DNA of 64,000 nt from positions 1-64,000 of the forward strand of contig CAZMBE010000018.1 in NCBI GenBank assembly GCA_964564625.1. The letters are read 5' to 3'. The position numbers and the translations under genes are program-made. This stretch comes from UBA2185 sp964564625 (GTDB lineage: Bacteria; Desulfobacterota; Syntrophia; Syntrophales; UBA2185). Shown piece after piece: positions 43,616-52,008 of the stretch. The number at the start of each line of letters is the position of its first letter. Position 1 is the first letter of the stretch. The notes under the pieces were generated by a model. It saw only the letters and a list, made by a program, of their open reading frames with translations, did no database searches and was not told the DNA's origin.

Positions 43616-43993
43616 TTACTTCAAGACGATCTTGCTGTCTGTGGAAAGCGGCCCAGGAACGATTATTCGGGATTGCTCATCGCGCTGCATCTTTTTCGCT
43701 TCCTCAACCATGCCTTCTACATACTCTTCCATGGCCTGAGGAAACCTTTCCATTGCGCCCTGAAGGTTTTTCGCGTCGATGGGAAATTGGATTGGTAGTG
43801 GCCCATGCTGCGAGATCAACTGTGTCTGTCCAAAGAAAATTAATTTACGGCTTTTGTCTATTTCCCCATTTGCCTTCACCGGCGTGAGTTTACGGATGCT
43901 GCCGGTCTGCAAATCCGTAAAATTTTCATCCTGGTAAAGATTGGCCTGATTGAATTTAACTTTTTTCCTTGTCGTTTCCTCTATGAAAGTCAT
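43616..43993 (-). CDS. hypothetical protein
   Basis: A 125-residue soluble protein from the ATG at 43993, which has GGGAGAAC upstream; a longer frame to 44053 lacks a site. It has a QANLYQDENFTDLQTG segment and a helical C-terminal half (AMERFPQAMEEYVEGMVEEA). Homologues of this type are annotated as cytoplasmic proteins of unknown function. I recognise no catalytic motif. Confidence 0.65.
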   Translation of the reverse strand: MTFIEETTRKKVKFNQANLYQDENFTDLQTGSIRKLTPVKANGEIDKSRKLIFFGQTQLISQHGPLPIQFPIDAKNLQGAMERFPQAMEEYVEGMVEEAKKMQRDEQSRIIVPGPLSTDSKIVLK

Positions 43994-44263
43994 TTCGTTC
44001 TCCCGATCTACGTAGTTGTTGTCCTCAATGAGCCGGACGCACATCTTTACCACATTTTTTTGTACAAATACAACCCTCCATGCACATCATTCTCTCTCCC
44101 CACAAGAACATGCAAGGGAAGGTTCATCAAGAACGAATGAGAAATAGCATAGTACTTGTTGTATCGCGTGATTGAAGCTATCCGTCGTAAACTGCGGAGC
44201 ATCTTCGATCCATAGGGGATACTATTGTTACCCATTCGCTCGCTGCCGGATTCACGATCATAG
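43994..44263. other. intergenic stretch
   Basis: No gene supported. A minus-strand frame across 44178-44366 overlaps the tRNA and is a shadow. Confidence 0.5.
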
Positions 44264-44294
44264 AAAAAGGGGATCGCCTTAATCGGCTCACCCC
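44264..44294 (-). terminator. terminator after tRNA-Glu
   Basis: On the minus strand GGGG...AGCC / GGC...CCCC forms a two-part stem with a 3x3 internal loop and a GATTAA loop, followed by TTTTT. It ends the tRNA-Glu transcript about 12 bases after the CCA end. Confidence 0.7.
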
Positions 44295-44305
44295 TTGTAC
44301 ATTGC

Positions 44306-44380
44306 TGGTAGTCCCAAGGGGAGTTGAACCCCTGTTTCCGGCGTGAGAGGCCAGCGTCCTAACCACTAGACGATGGGACC
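44306..44380 (-). tRNA. tRNA-Glu(CTC)
   Basis: 75 bases on the minus strand with a full cloverleaf: acceptor GGTCCCA with TGGGACT, D-arm, anticodon arm CTGGC/GCCGG around loop CTCTCAC giving CTC, and T-arm AGGGG/CCCCT around TTCAACT. CCA is encoded. It lies 65 bases downstream of gltX on the same strand. Confidence 0.96.
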
Positions 44381-44405
44381 ATGGTGTGCGTAAAATGGAA
44401 GGTGT

Positions 44406-44434
44406 TTTTTAGTCAATCAGGACAGAAAAGTCAA
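44406..44434 (-). promoter_or_regulatory. possible promoter for tRNA-Glu
   Basis: On the minus strand TTGACT (44434-44429), 17-base spacer and TAAAAA (44411-44406), 25 bases before the tRNA. It would allow transcription independent of gltX. Confidence 0.5.
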
Positions 44435-44445
44435 GATTAAAAAAA

Positions 44446-45858
44446 TCAAGCTCTTTTATTAATATACTCAATAGCCCTATTGATCCTTTGTATCACCCTC
44501 TCCTTCCCAAGGGTAACCATAATTTCATCAATGCCGGGACTCACAGTTTTTCCTGTAAGGGCAACCCGGAGCGGCTGGGCAATCACTTTCAGCTTGAAGC
44601 CCTTCTCTTCAGCTATGGAACGCAGAAAGGTCTCTATTCCTTTTTTCGTATAATCCTGCAAAGAGAGGATCCTTTCCGCGACCGTTGCCAGGTGCTCCAC
44701 TATCTCCGCTTTCAGGAATGATTCCGCCGCGTCGCTTTCATAGGCAACATCATCCATGAAGTAAAAGAGGCTTGATTCAGCAAGCTCCACAAGGGTCTTC
44801 GCCCTTGATTTTACATCATCACATATATGTATGAGAAAATCCTGATCCTCGGTAGTGACTCCTGATTGCTGCCAGAATGGTATCATCTCCTGCACGAGTC
44901 TCTGCGAAGAAGATTCTTTGATGTAGTACTGATTCAACCAGAGAAGTTTTTCCGGATTGAATATGGCGGCAGATTTCCCCACGGTTTCAAGAGTAAAAAA
45001 CGCTATGAGTTCATCTAAAGTAAATATTTCCTGGTCTCCGTAAGACCAGCCGAGCCTTACCAGGTAATTGACCATAGCCTCGGGCAGATACCCCATATCT
45101 TTGTAGGCCATTACTGATGTAGCCCCATGCCGTTTACTCAGCCTCGTTTTATCTGACCCCATGATCATGGAAACGTGTCCGAAGTGGGGAACCTTATACC
45201 CTAATGCTTCATAAAGGAGGATCTGCCGTGGCGTGTTGTTCACGTGGTCATCTCCCCTGATCACATGGGTTATCTCCATCTCCGCATCATCCACCACTAC
45301 GGCAAAGTTGTACGTCGGATAGCCGTCCCGTCTCTCTATGATCAAATCATCGAGTTCCTCGTTATTAAATGTAATGATACCCTTAATCAGATCGTTCACT
45401 ATGGTTACACCCGAGGGAGGACACCGGAAACGCACAGCCGCTTGTGTGGTTTTAGGAAGGTTTTTGTCACGGCATGTACCGTCATACTTCGGCTTTCTCC
45501 CCTCAGCAAGGGCCCGCTTCCTTTTTTCATCCAGTTCGTCCGGAGTACACACACAGTAATAGGCCTTGCCTTCGTCGAGGAGCTTCTTTACCATTGCTCT
45601 GTGCATATCCACTCGCTGCGCCTGGAAAAAAGGCCCCTCGTCCCAGTCAAGCCCCAGCCACGTCATGGCATCGAGGATCGCGTTTGTCGACTCTTCCGTC
45701 GAGCGTTGCTGATCAGTATCCTCTATTCTGAGAATAAATTGACCCTTGCAGTGCCGGGCATAAAGCCAGGCAAAAAGGGCTGTTCTCGCACCTCCAATAT
45801 GCAGAAATCCTGTAGGAGATGGGGCAAAACGTGTCCTTACTTTCTCTCTTTCAGTCAT
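44446..45858 (-). CDS. gltX: glutamyl-tRNA synthetase
   Basis: Charges tRNA-Glu. Class I signatures are APSPTGFLHIGGARTALF (HIGH-type, near residue 12) and KRHG (KMSKS-type, about residue 240). The zinc-like segment YYCVCTPDE is partial. The C-terminal anticodon-binding helices are present and the length of 470 residues is usual. The gene is followed 65 bases later by tRNA-Glu(CTC), so enzyme and substrate tRNA are adjacent. Confidence 0.96.
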   Translation of the reverse strand: MTEREKVRTRFAPSPTGFLHIGGARTALFAWLYARHCKGQFILRIEDTDQQRSTEESTNAILDAMTWLGLDWDEGPFFQAQRVDMHRAMVKKLLDEGKAYYCVCTPDELDEKRKRALAEGRKPKYDGTCRDKNLPKTTQAAVRFRCPPSGVTIVNDLIKGIITFNNEELDDLIIERRDGYPTYNFAVVVDDAEMEITHVIRGDDHVNNTPRQILLYEALGYKVPHFGHVSMIMGSDKTRLSKRHGATSVMAYKDMGYLPEAMVNYLVRLGWSYGDQEIFTLDELIAFFTLETVGKSAAIFNPEKLLWLNQYYIKESSSQRLVQEMIPFWQQSGVTTEDQDFLIHICDDVKSRAKTLVELAESSLFYFMDDVAYESDAAESFLKAEIVEHLATVAERILSLQDYTKKGIETFLRSIAEEKGFKLKVIAQPLRVALTGKTVSPGIDEIMVTLGKERVIQRINRAIEYINKRA

Positions 45859-45949
45859 TTATTTAACCATGTCCGTGAGTTTGATGATTATCCTTATATG
45901 GCTGCAATCCTCCATTTGTCAAGCCGGATTTAGAACAGTAAAATTATAC

Positions 45950-45978
45950 TTGACAACCACACCATTTTATAATCTACT
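45950..45978 (+). promoter_or_regulatory. possible promoter for yceD-rpmF
   Basis: TTGACA (45950-45955), 17-base spacer and TCTACT (45973-45978), with TATAAT overlapping at shorter spacing. It would start the yceD-rpmF transcript about 75 bases before the GTG at 46060. Confidence 0.45.
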
Positions 45979-46059
45979 CAGCACCTTACATAACATGACT
46001 CGTCACATGTCCGGGATTCATTAAAAATATATTCTCAGGTAAATAATTAGGGACACACA

Positions 46060-46596
46060 GTGAAAATTATTCTTAACAATATCCCGGAAGAGGGACTGAA
46101 CCTTCATTTTCATAGAGATGGCGATTGGTTCCGGAACCTTTTGCCCAAGAGGGAGAAACATGATTTTTCCCTTCGGGATGTTGATGTGAGCTGTACTGCC
46201 AAAAGAATACGTGAGAATGTGCTCATTGAGGGAAATCTGGAAACTATTGTGGATTCGAATTGCTGCCGGTGTCTGGAAATCACACAACTCCCGGTAAAAA
46301 GCACCTTCAGATACACTTTCGCCCCGGCGAAAGACGGGGACACGGAAGAAGAGGAACTTGCACCGGAAGACCTCGAATACGGATATTATCATGATGATGT
46401 GATCGATCTGGATACGATTATATTTGAGCAAATTATGCTGCAAATACCCATGAAAGTTCTTTGTACAGACACATGCAAAGGTTTGTGTCCGTATTGCGGT
46501 AATAATCTCAATGTGGCAAGTTGTGGTTGTCATGCGGACAGGGTCAATGAAAAGCTGGCTGTTCTGAAAAACTTTAAGGTATCGGATAATAAATAA
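46060..46596 (+). CDS. yceD: YceD family (DUF177) protein
   Basis: A 178-residue member of the DUF177 family. It has paired Cys motifs (CCRCLE and CPYCGNNLNVASCGC), a probable zinc site. The family is implicated in 23S rRNA or ribosome assembly and is almost always upstream of rpmF, as here (23 bases). Start GTG at 46060 with a weak GGG site. Confidence 0.9.
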   Translation: MKIILNNIPEEGLNLHFHRDGDWFRNLLPKREKHDFSLRDVDVSCTAKRIRENVLIEGNLETIVDSNCCRCLEITQLPVKSTFRYTFAPAKDGDTEEEELAPEDLEYGYYHDDVIDLDTIIFEQIMLQIPMKVLCTDTCKGLCPYCGNNLNVASCGCHADRVNEKLAVLKNFKVSDNK

Positions 46597-46619
46597 ATTT
46601 TTATAAAGGAAAAAATATT

Positions 46620-46805
46620 ATGCCAAATCCAGTAAAACGACATTCAAAAACAAGGAGAAAGAAAAGGAGATCACATGATTTTCTCAAGCCTGCTATGGCT
46701 TCTGCATGTCCACAGTGCAGTGAACCGAAGCTGCCTCATCATGTATGTCAAAATTGCGGGACTTATAAGGGGCGGCAGGTAATTCCTGTGGAAAAGATCT
46801 CCTAA
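46620..46805 (+). CDS. rpmF: 50S ribosomal protein L32
   Basis: A 61-residue, very basic ribosomal protein with a zinc-knuckle CPQC...CQNC (residues about 31-46). The N-terminal MPNPVKRHSKTRRKKRRSH is classical L32. AAAGGAA precedes the ATG. Confidence 0.97.
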   Translation: MPNPVKRHSKTRRKKRRSHDFLKPAMASACPQCSEPKLPHHVCQNCGTYKGRQVIPVEKIS

Positions 46806-46877
46806 AAATTTCAAGTTGGCTGTAAAGAGCAACTACGGAAGTGTTACGGCTTATAGAAGAATCTGAAAGTACCGGAC

Positions 46878-46893
46878 TCCCGTCTAGACGGGA
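46878..46893. promoter_or_regulatory. 16-bp perfect palindrome between rpmF and acpP
   Basis: TCCCGTCTAGACGGGA is a perfect inverted repeat in the 176-base gap between rpmF and acpP. It could be an operator for a dimeric regulator of the acpP-fabF genes, or a short RNA hairpin. No known operator class is matched. Confidence 0.45.
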
Positions 46894-46981
46894 ACGGCTA
46901 TTGTAATCAATAAGGGTGAATTTCAAAGTTCTCATAATGACGGTATCATAAACAGTGTATACGCCTCGGGAGGGAGTGTTG

Positions 46982-47218
46982 ATGAAACTCGAAGACAGAG
47001 TCATAGAAATAATCATGGAACATCTGGATGTCACGCGAGAAGAATGTGTACCGGAAGCATCCTTCATCGATGATTTGGGAGCCGATTCGCTCGATCTGGT
47101 GGAACTGATCATGGAAATGGAGGAAAATTTCGAATTGCAGATCGCAGATGAAGAGCTGGAAAAAATCCGCACCGTACAAGACGTGATCAATTTTCTCAGG
47201 AGCAAAGGTATACAATAA
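46982..47218 (+). CDS. acpP: acyl carrier protein
   Basis: A 78-residue acyl carrier protein. The phosphopantetheine site is Ser in DDLGADSLDLVEL. It is strongly acidic, as expected. I chose the ATG at 46982 with GGAGGGAG upstream; a frame from 46955 starts too early. It overlaps no gene and fabF follows 1 base later. Confidence 0.96.
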   Translation: MKLEDRVIEIIMEHLDVTREECVPEASFIDDLGADSLDLVELIMEMEENFELQIADEELEKIRTVQDVINFLRSKGIQ

Positions 47219-47219
47219 T

Positions 47220-48494
47220 TTGGACACACTACAAGGAGAATGCGCACCTCTCAAAAGAAGGGTCGTCATAACGGGAGTTGGTGCGGTTACGCCCCTCGGT
47301 AACTCTGTAAAAGATACCTGGAAGGAAATCTGCAAGGGAACATCAGGAATAGGAAGAATTACGAAATTCGACTGTACCCGTCACGCAACAAAAATTGCCG
47401 GGGAATTGAAGAATTTTGATGCCCTCTGTTTTGTCAGCAAAAAAGAGCTTCGCAAGTTTGACGACTTTATTATCTTTGCCCTGGCAGCCGCGGAAATGGC
47501 CGTAGCAGATTCAGCGCTTGTCATCAACAAGGAAAATGCGGAGCGCGTCGGCGTCATCATAGGTTCGGCAATCGGCGGCCTTGCAACTATGGAAAAAACA
47601 GAAGATACAATACTCCGTGGGGGGCCCGGAAAAATATCCCCCTTTGCCATTCCTGCCGTCCTTGCAAATCTCGGCGCCGGCAATGTTTCCATCAGGTTCG
47701 GAGCGAAGGGACCCATACATTGCCCCGTCACAGCCTGCTCTTCCGGAACAAACGCTGTCGGGGATGCCCTGCGCATCATCGCCGGTAATTATGCAGATAT
47801 AATGATTGCCGGAGGAGCTGATGCGGCAATCACGCCCCTCGGCATCGCCGGGTTTAACGCCATGAGGGCCATATCCGTGAGAAATGATCAGCCCGAAAAA
47901 GCAAGCCGTCCCTTTGACAGAACCCGGGATGGTTTTGTAGTGGGAGAAGGGTGCGGCCTCGTGATTTTGGAGGAACTTACTTCAGCTCTGCGCAGGGGCG
48001 CCAAAATATACGCGGAAATGGTAGGCTACGGATCGACCAGCGACGCCTACCATCTGGCACTGCCCCCTCCCGGACACGAGGGAGCGGCCAGGTGCATGAC
48101 CGCGGCCCTCCACGATTCAGGAATGAGTCCTTGTGATATCGACTACATAAACGCCCATGGTACTTCAACACCGCCGAATGACCTCTACGAAACGCAGGCC
48201 ATTAAAACAGTCTTTGGTGATCATGCCAAAAAAATTCCTGTCAGTTCAACAAAATCCATGACCGGTCATCTCCTCGGCGCCACAGGGGGCGTGGAGGCGA
48301 TTATTTCCGCCATGTCACTTCATGAGGGCATCATTCCACCTACAACCAACCTGGATAATCCCGATCCTGAATGCGATCTAGATTACGTCCCGCACACATT
48401 ACGAAAAAAAGATATTACAACAGTCATGTCCAATACATTCGGTTTCGGCGGGGTAAATGCCGTACTCATACTAAAGAAATTCGAAGAGCAGTGA
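47220..48494 (+). CDS. fabF: beta-ketoacyl-ACP synthase II
   Basis: Condensing enzyme of fatty acid elongation. Thiolase-fold motifs are VITGVGAVTPLG, the nucleophile Cys in TACSSGTNAVG, and the two His in NAHGTSTPPND and KSMTGHLLGA. 424 residues. The only plausible start is TTG at 47220; an ATG at 47238 is out of frame. A ribosome site is weak. It follows acpP immediately, so the pair is an operon. Confidence 0.94.
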   Translation: MDTLQGECAPLKRRVVITGVGAVTPLGNSVKDTWKEICKGTSGIGRITKFDCTRHATKIAGELKNFDALCFVSKKELRKFDDFIIFALAAAEMAVADSALVINKENAERVGVIIGSAIGGLATMEKTEDTILRGGPGKISPFAIPAVLANLGAGNVSIRFGAKGPIHCPVTACSSGTNAVGDALRIIAGNYADIMIAGGADAAITPLGIAGFNAMRAISVRNDQPEKASRPFDRTRDGFVVGEGCGLVILEELTSALRRGAKIYAEMVGYGSTSDAYHLALPPPGHEGAARCMTAALHDSGMSPCDIDYINAHGTSTPPNDLYETQAIKTVFGDHAKKIPVSSTKSMTGHLLGATGGVEAIISAMSLHEGIIPPTTNLDNPDPECDLDYVPHTLRKKDITTVMSNTFGFGGVNAVLILKKFEEQ

Positions 48495-48498
48495 CACT

Positions 48499-48951
48499 AT
48501 GGCCAAGATAATTTTAGGTTCCGACCATGCAGGGTTTCCATTAAAAGAAACTATCAAGCAGTATCTTGCCGGCATGGGATACACAATTACGGATGTAGGT
48601 ACCGACTGCACAGATAGCGTTGATTATCCGGACTTCGGCATCAGGGTTGCTTCGAGGGTCTCTTCCGGAGAGTTTGACCGGGGGATCCTCGTATGTGGTT
48701 CCGGTGTGGGTATGGATATCGTTGCGAACAAATTCCCCCACATAAGAGCAGTCATAGGCCTTGATGAAGTGACAGTCCGCCTGAGCAGGCAACACAATAA
48801 TACAAACATCCTCGTCCTTGCCGGCAGACGCACAGATCAGGCCTTGGCACAATCAATCACCCGGGTATGGCTGAATACAGAATTTGAAGGAGGCCGCCAC
48901 CAGCGAAGGCTTGATAAAATCGGGGAGTTGGAAAAGCGGCTTTTTAAGTAA
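48499..48951 (+). CDS. rpiB: ribose-5-phosphate isomerase B
   Basis: Interconverts ribose 5-phosphate and ribulose 5-phosphate. ILGSDHAGFPLKE, VDYPDFG and GILVCGSGVGM (catalytic Cys) are intact. 150 residues. Four bases after fabF. Position between fabF and the dCMP deaminase is common in Deltaproteobacteria. Confidence 0.95.
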   Translation: MAKIILGSDHAGFPLKETIKQYLAGMGYTITDVGTDCTDSVDYPDFGIRVASRVSSGEFDRGILVCGSGVGMDIVANKFPHIRAVIGLDEVTVRLSRQHNNTNILVLAGRRTDQALAQSITRVWLNTEFEGGRHQRRLDKIGELEKRLFK

Positions 48952-48958
48952 ACGACAC

Positions 48959-49441
48959 ATGGCAAAGACAGCATCACATCAGCCCCAAACCGGGGAAAAG
49001 AATCAGAGGCCAGGCTGGGATCAATATTTCATGGATATTGCCGATCTCGTCTCGAAACGTGCCACGTGCCTGAGACGAGCCGTGGGTGCCGTTCTTGTAA
49101 AAGACCGCAGGGTATTAGCTACAGGATACAATGGAGCCCCTTCAGGTCTTCACCATTGTCTGGATATGGGCTGCCTGCGTGAACAGTTAGGCGTCCCTTC
49201 AGGAGAGCGTCACGAACTCTGCCGTGGACTCCACGCGGAACAAAATGCCATTATTCAGGCGGCTCTCCATGGAGTCAGCGTAAACGGATCAACCCTCTAC
49301 TGTACCAATCACCCCTGTATCATATGTGCCAAGATGATTATCAACGCAGGGATAATAACAGTAGTGATCAAGTCACATTATATGGATAAGCTCTCGGAGG
49401 ATATACTGAAAGAAGCCAGCATAAAGGTGGTACAATTATGA
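48959..49441 (+). CDS. dCMP deaminase (ComEB-like)
   Basis: A zinc-dependent deaminase. The HAEQNAIIQAA motif (His and Glu) and CTNHPCIICAK (two Cys) make the zinc site. It converts dCMP to dUMP for thymidylate synthesis. 160 residues from the ATG at 48959; the frame is open further into rpiB, but this start fits the family. It overlaps nrdR by four bases (ATGA). Confidence 0.92.
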   Translation: MAKTASHQPQTGEKNQRPGWDQYFMDIADLVSKRATCLRRAVGAVLVKDRRVLATGYNGAPSGLHHCLDMGCLREQLGVPSGERHELCRGLHAEQNAIIQAALHGVSVNGSTLYCTNHPCIICAKMIINAGIITVVIKSHYMDKLSEDILKEASIKVVQL

Positions 49442-49908
49442 AATGTCCTTTTTGTGCAAATGTTGAAAACAAGGTTATTGACTCCCGCATAAGCAAAGAC
49501 GGCGATGCCATCCGGAGACGGCGCGAGTGCGTATCCTGTGGCAAACGATTCACAACATATGAAGTTGTAGAAGAAGTGCTCCCTACAGTAGTGAAAAAGG
49601 ATGGCCGCCGGGAACCATTCGACAGGACAAAAATACGTTCCGGCATCAAAAAGGCCTGTGAAAAACGTCCCATCAGCACCGATGTGATTGAAGATATCGT
49701 TGACAGAATAGAACGCAGATGCCAAGAGTACCCGGATAAGGAAATCCCCGCATCTGTAGTCGGGGAACAGGTAATGAAGGAACTCCAGAACCTTGATGGT
49801 GTTGCGTACGTCAGGTTTGCATCAGTATACAGAGAGTTTCGCGATGTTGGCGATTTTATGGATGAACTCAAGGCCTTTCTGGGTGTCAAAAAAGACAACG
49901 GAAAATAA
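49438..49908 (+). CDS. nrdR: transcriptional repressor NrdR
   Basis: A 156-residue zinc-ribbon and ATP-cone repressor of ribonucleotide reductase genes. CPFC...CVSCGKRFTTYE is the zinc ribbon; the ATP cone follows from VVKKDGRREPFDRTKI. It senses nucleotide level. Its start overlaps the dCMP deaminase stop. No nrd operon is in the window. Confidence 0.96.
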   Translation: MKCPFCANVENKVIDSRISKDGDAIRRRRECVSCGKRFTTYEVVEEVLPTVVKKDGRREPFDRTKIRSGIKKACEKRPISTDVIEDIVDRIERRCQEYPDKEIPASVVGEQVMKELQNLDGVAYVRFASVYREFRDVGDFMDELKAFLGVKKDNGK

Positions 49909-49945
49909 CCACTCAACTCCACAATCAGCAGGAAATCGAACGGTT

Positions 49946-50581
49946 ATGTTCACAGGAATCATTGAAAGCATGGGCGCAGTGAGACGCATCACCAGGAAAG
50001 GTGAGGATGCCCAGCTTTTCGTCGACACGACCATGAATTTAGATGATGTAAAAATCGGTGACAGCATCGCCATAAACGGTGTCTGTCTCACCGTAACTGA
50101 TAAAACAGGCAGCATTTTCTCTGCAGATGTATCGGCAGAAACCCTGGCCAGGACAACTATAAAATCGCTGAAATCCGGTGAAATGGTAAACCTTGAAAAA
50201 TCCTTGCGGCTGAACAGTTTTTTAGGAGGCCATCTTGTCCTCGGCCATGTGGATGGGTTGGGAAGGATTCAGGAAAAGGTAAAGAAAGCCAACTCTATTC
50301 AGTTCGGCGTGGAAATCGATAACGAACTCTGTCGTTACGTCGTAGAAAAGGGATCGGTTGCCGTGGACGGGATAAGTCTCACGGTAAATAGATGTGAAAA
50401 AAATAGATTTTATGTTAATATCATCCCCCACACAGCCCGGAATACAACATTAGAATTTAAAAAAGTTGCCGATCCGGTGAACATTGAAACGGATATTATT
50501 GCAAAATACCTGGAAAAACTCCTTAATCCGCGCAAAGGGATCGATATGGATTTTCTTGCCGAGCACGGATTTTTAAAATAA
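49946..50581 (+). CDS. ribE: riboflavin synthase alpha subunit
   Basis: Converts 6,7-dimethyl-8-ribityllumazine to riboflavin. The two repeated lumazine-binding halves are seen as MFTGIIESMG and the second VDGISLTVN. 211 residues. Start ATG at 49946 is 37 bases after nrdR; ribD does not lie in the gap as it often does in related operons. Confidence 0.94.
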   Translation: MFTGIIESMGAVRRITRKGEDAQLFVDTTMNLDDVKIGDSIAINGVCLTVTDKTGSIFSADVSAETLARTTIKSLKSGEMVNLEKSLRLNSFLGGHLVLGHVDGLGRIQEKVKKANSIQFGVEIDNELCRYVVEKGSVAVDGISLTVNRCEKNRFYVNIIPHTARNTTLEFKKVADPVNIETDIIAKYLEKLLNPRKGIDMDFLAEHGFLK

Positions 50582-50684
50582 AAAATCCTTCCTCGTCCTT
50601 ATACTAAAGGGGGGCGGGGAATGTAACACTTAATGAGGAGACTTTTACACAAATTCTCATTTCGTCATTTAGCCCGAAGGGAAA

Positions 50685-50715
50685 AATCTTATAAGGCCTT
50701 ATACATTATAAGATT
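50685..50715. other. perfect 10-bp hairpin upstream of ribBA
   Basis: AATCTTATAA (50685-50694) and TTATAAGATT (50706-50715) form a perfect 10-bp stem with an 11-base loop. It lies about 80 bases before ribBA. No canonical FMN riboswitch (RFN) sequence is present. It could be a processing site or part of the adjacent repeat. Confidence 0.45.
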
Positions 50716-50743
50716 GTCACGTCGCTTCGCTCCTCATAATGAC
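50712..50743. repeat. dispersed-repeat-like element
   Basis: The stretch resembles the common bacterial dispersed repeat whose core is GTCGCTTCGCTCCTC followed by AATGAC. It overlaps the right arm of the hairpin at 50685-50715. A diverged partial copy (GTCATTGCGAGGG) lies at about 9770. Confidence 0.5.
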
Positions 50744-50794
50744 GCAAGGTGAAGATTTTCGTGTTTTCAATTTAATGAATAGATAGGTGTTAAA

Positions 50795-51997
50795 ATGAGT
50801 GTAAGTACAATAAAAGAAGCCATAGTCGATATAAAAAGTGGCAAAATGGTTATTCTGGTAGATGATGAAGACAGGGAAAACGAAGGTGATCTCTGCATGG
50901 CAGCGTCATATGTCACGCCGGATGCTATTAATTTCATGGCTAAATATGGCAGAGGTCTCATTTGCCTTTCCCTCAATGAAGAACTTGCTGACAAACTGAA
51001 TCTTTCCCCGATGGTATCGGATAACCGTTCCCGTTTTGGTACTGCCTTTACCGTATCCATAGAAGCAAAGCGAGGTGTAACCACAGGTATTTCGGCTGCT
51101 GACAGGGCAACAACGGTGCAAACAGCCGTCGCTGACGATGTTACTCCTGACGATATCGTGAGCCCCGGGCATGTCTTTCCCATACGGGCGAAAAAAGGCG
51201 GTGTATTGGTAAGAACAGGTCAAACGGAAGGTTCAGTAGATCTTGCACGATTGGCCGGGTTGAAACCTGCCGGCGTAATCTGTGAAATAATGAAGGATGA
51301 CGGTACCATGGCGCGGATGCCTGATCTGGAAATCTTCGCCAAGAAACATGGATTGAAGATAGTGACCATCGCCGATCTTATCCAGTTCAGGATGCAGCAC
51401 GAATCCCTGATTAGAAGGGCGGCAGCGGCAACCATACCAACCCAGTATGGCGGTCAATTTAAGGTCATTGTGTATGAAAATGACGTTGACGACATGAAAC
51501 ATGTTGCACTGGTCAAGGGAGACATTGAATCGGAAGATGAGATTCTGGTGAGGGTTCACTCAGAATGCCTGACCGGGGACGTCTTCGGATCAGAAAGGTG
51601 TGACTGCGGGTATCAGCTCCACGCTTCCATGAAGATGGTGGAAGACTCAGGAAAAGGTGTTATTGTGTATATGCACCAGGAAGGAAGAGGTATTGGACTG
51701 GTAAACAAAATAAAGGCCTATGAATTGCAGGAACGCGGCAAAGATACGGTCGAGGCCAATCTCACTCTGGGATTTAAGGCAGATTTACGGGACTATGGAA
51801 TTGGCGCCCAGATACTTGCCGATTTGGGTGTCAGGAAGATGAGGCTCATGACCAATAATCCCAAGAAAATTGTCGGTCTCGAAGGGTATGGCATAACCAT
51901 CACCGAGCGAGTTCCTATCGAAATAAAGCCAACCGAAAACAATATTAAGTATTTGACAACAAAAAAGAAAAAGATGGGGCATTTGTTAGAAATATAG
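50795..51997 (+). CDS. ribBA: bifunctional 3,4-DHBP synthase / GTP cyclohydrolase II
   Basis: Begins riboflavin synthesis at two points. The N-terminal DHBP synthase has DDEDRENEGD near residue 28, and the C-terminal cyclohydrolase II has ECLTGDVFGSERCDCG (zinc Cys) and YMHQEGRGIGL. 400 residues, full length. ATG at 50795 has AGGTG upstream. It lies 213 bases after ribE, in a region with a hairpin and a repeat. Confidence 0.96.
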   Translation: MSVSTIKEAIVDIKSGKMVILVDDEDRENEGDLCMAASYVTPDAINFMAKYGRGLICLSLNEELADKLNLSPMVSDNRSRFGTAFTVSIEAKRGVTTGISAADRATTVQTAVADDVTPDDIVSPGHVFPIRAKKGGVLVRTGQTEGSVDLARLAGLKPAGVICEIMKDDGTMARMPDLEIFAKKHGLKIVTIADLIQFRMQHESLIRRAAAATIPTQYGGQFKVIVYENDVDDMKHVALVKGDIESEDEILVRVHSECLTGDVFGSERCDCGYQLHASMKMVEDSGKGVIVYMHQEGRGIGLVNKIKAYELQERGKDTVEANLTLGFKADLRDYGIGAQILADLGVRKMRLMTNNPKKIVGLEGYGITITERVPIEIKPTENNIKYLTTKKKKMGHLLEI

Positions 51998-52008
51998 GAG
52001 AATGAATC

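Noticed and set aside
44178..44366. 62-codon minus-strand frame over the tRNA-Glu gene
   Set aside because: Its sequence is the translation of the tRNA itself.
50582..50794. FMN riboswitch before ribBA
   Set aside because: No RFN consensus segments are present; only a simple hairpin and a repeat are seen.
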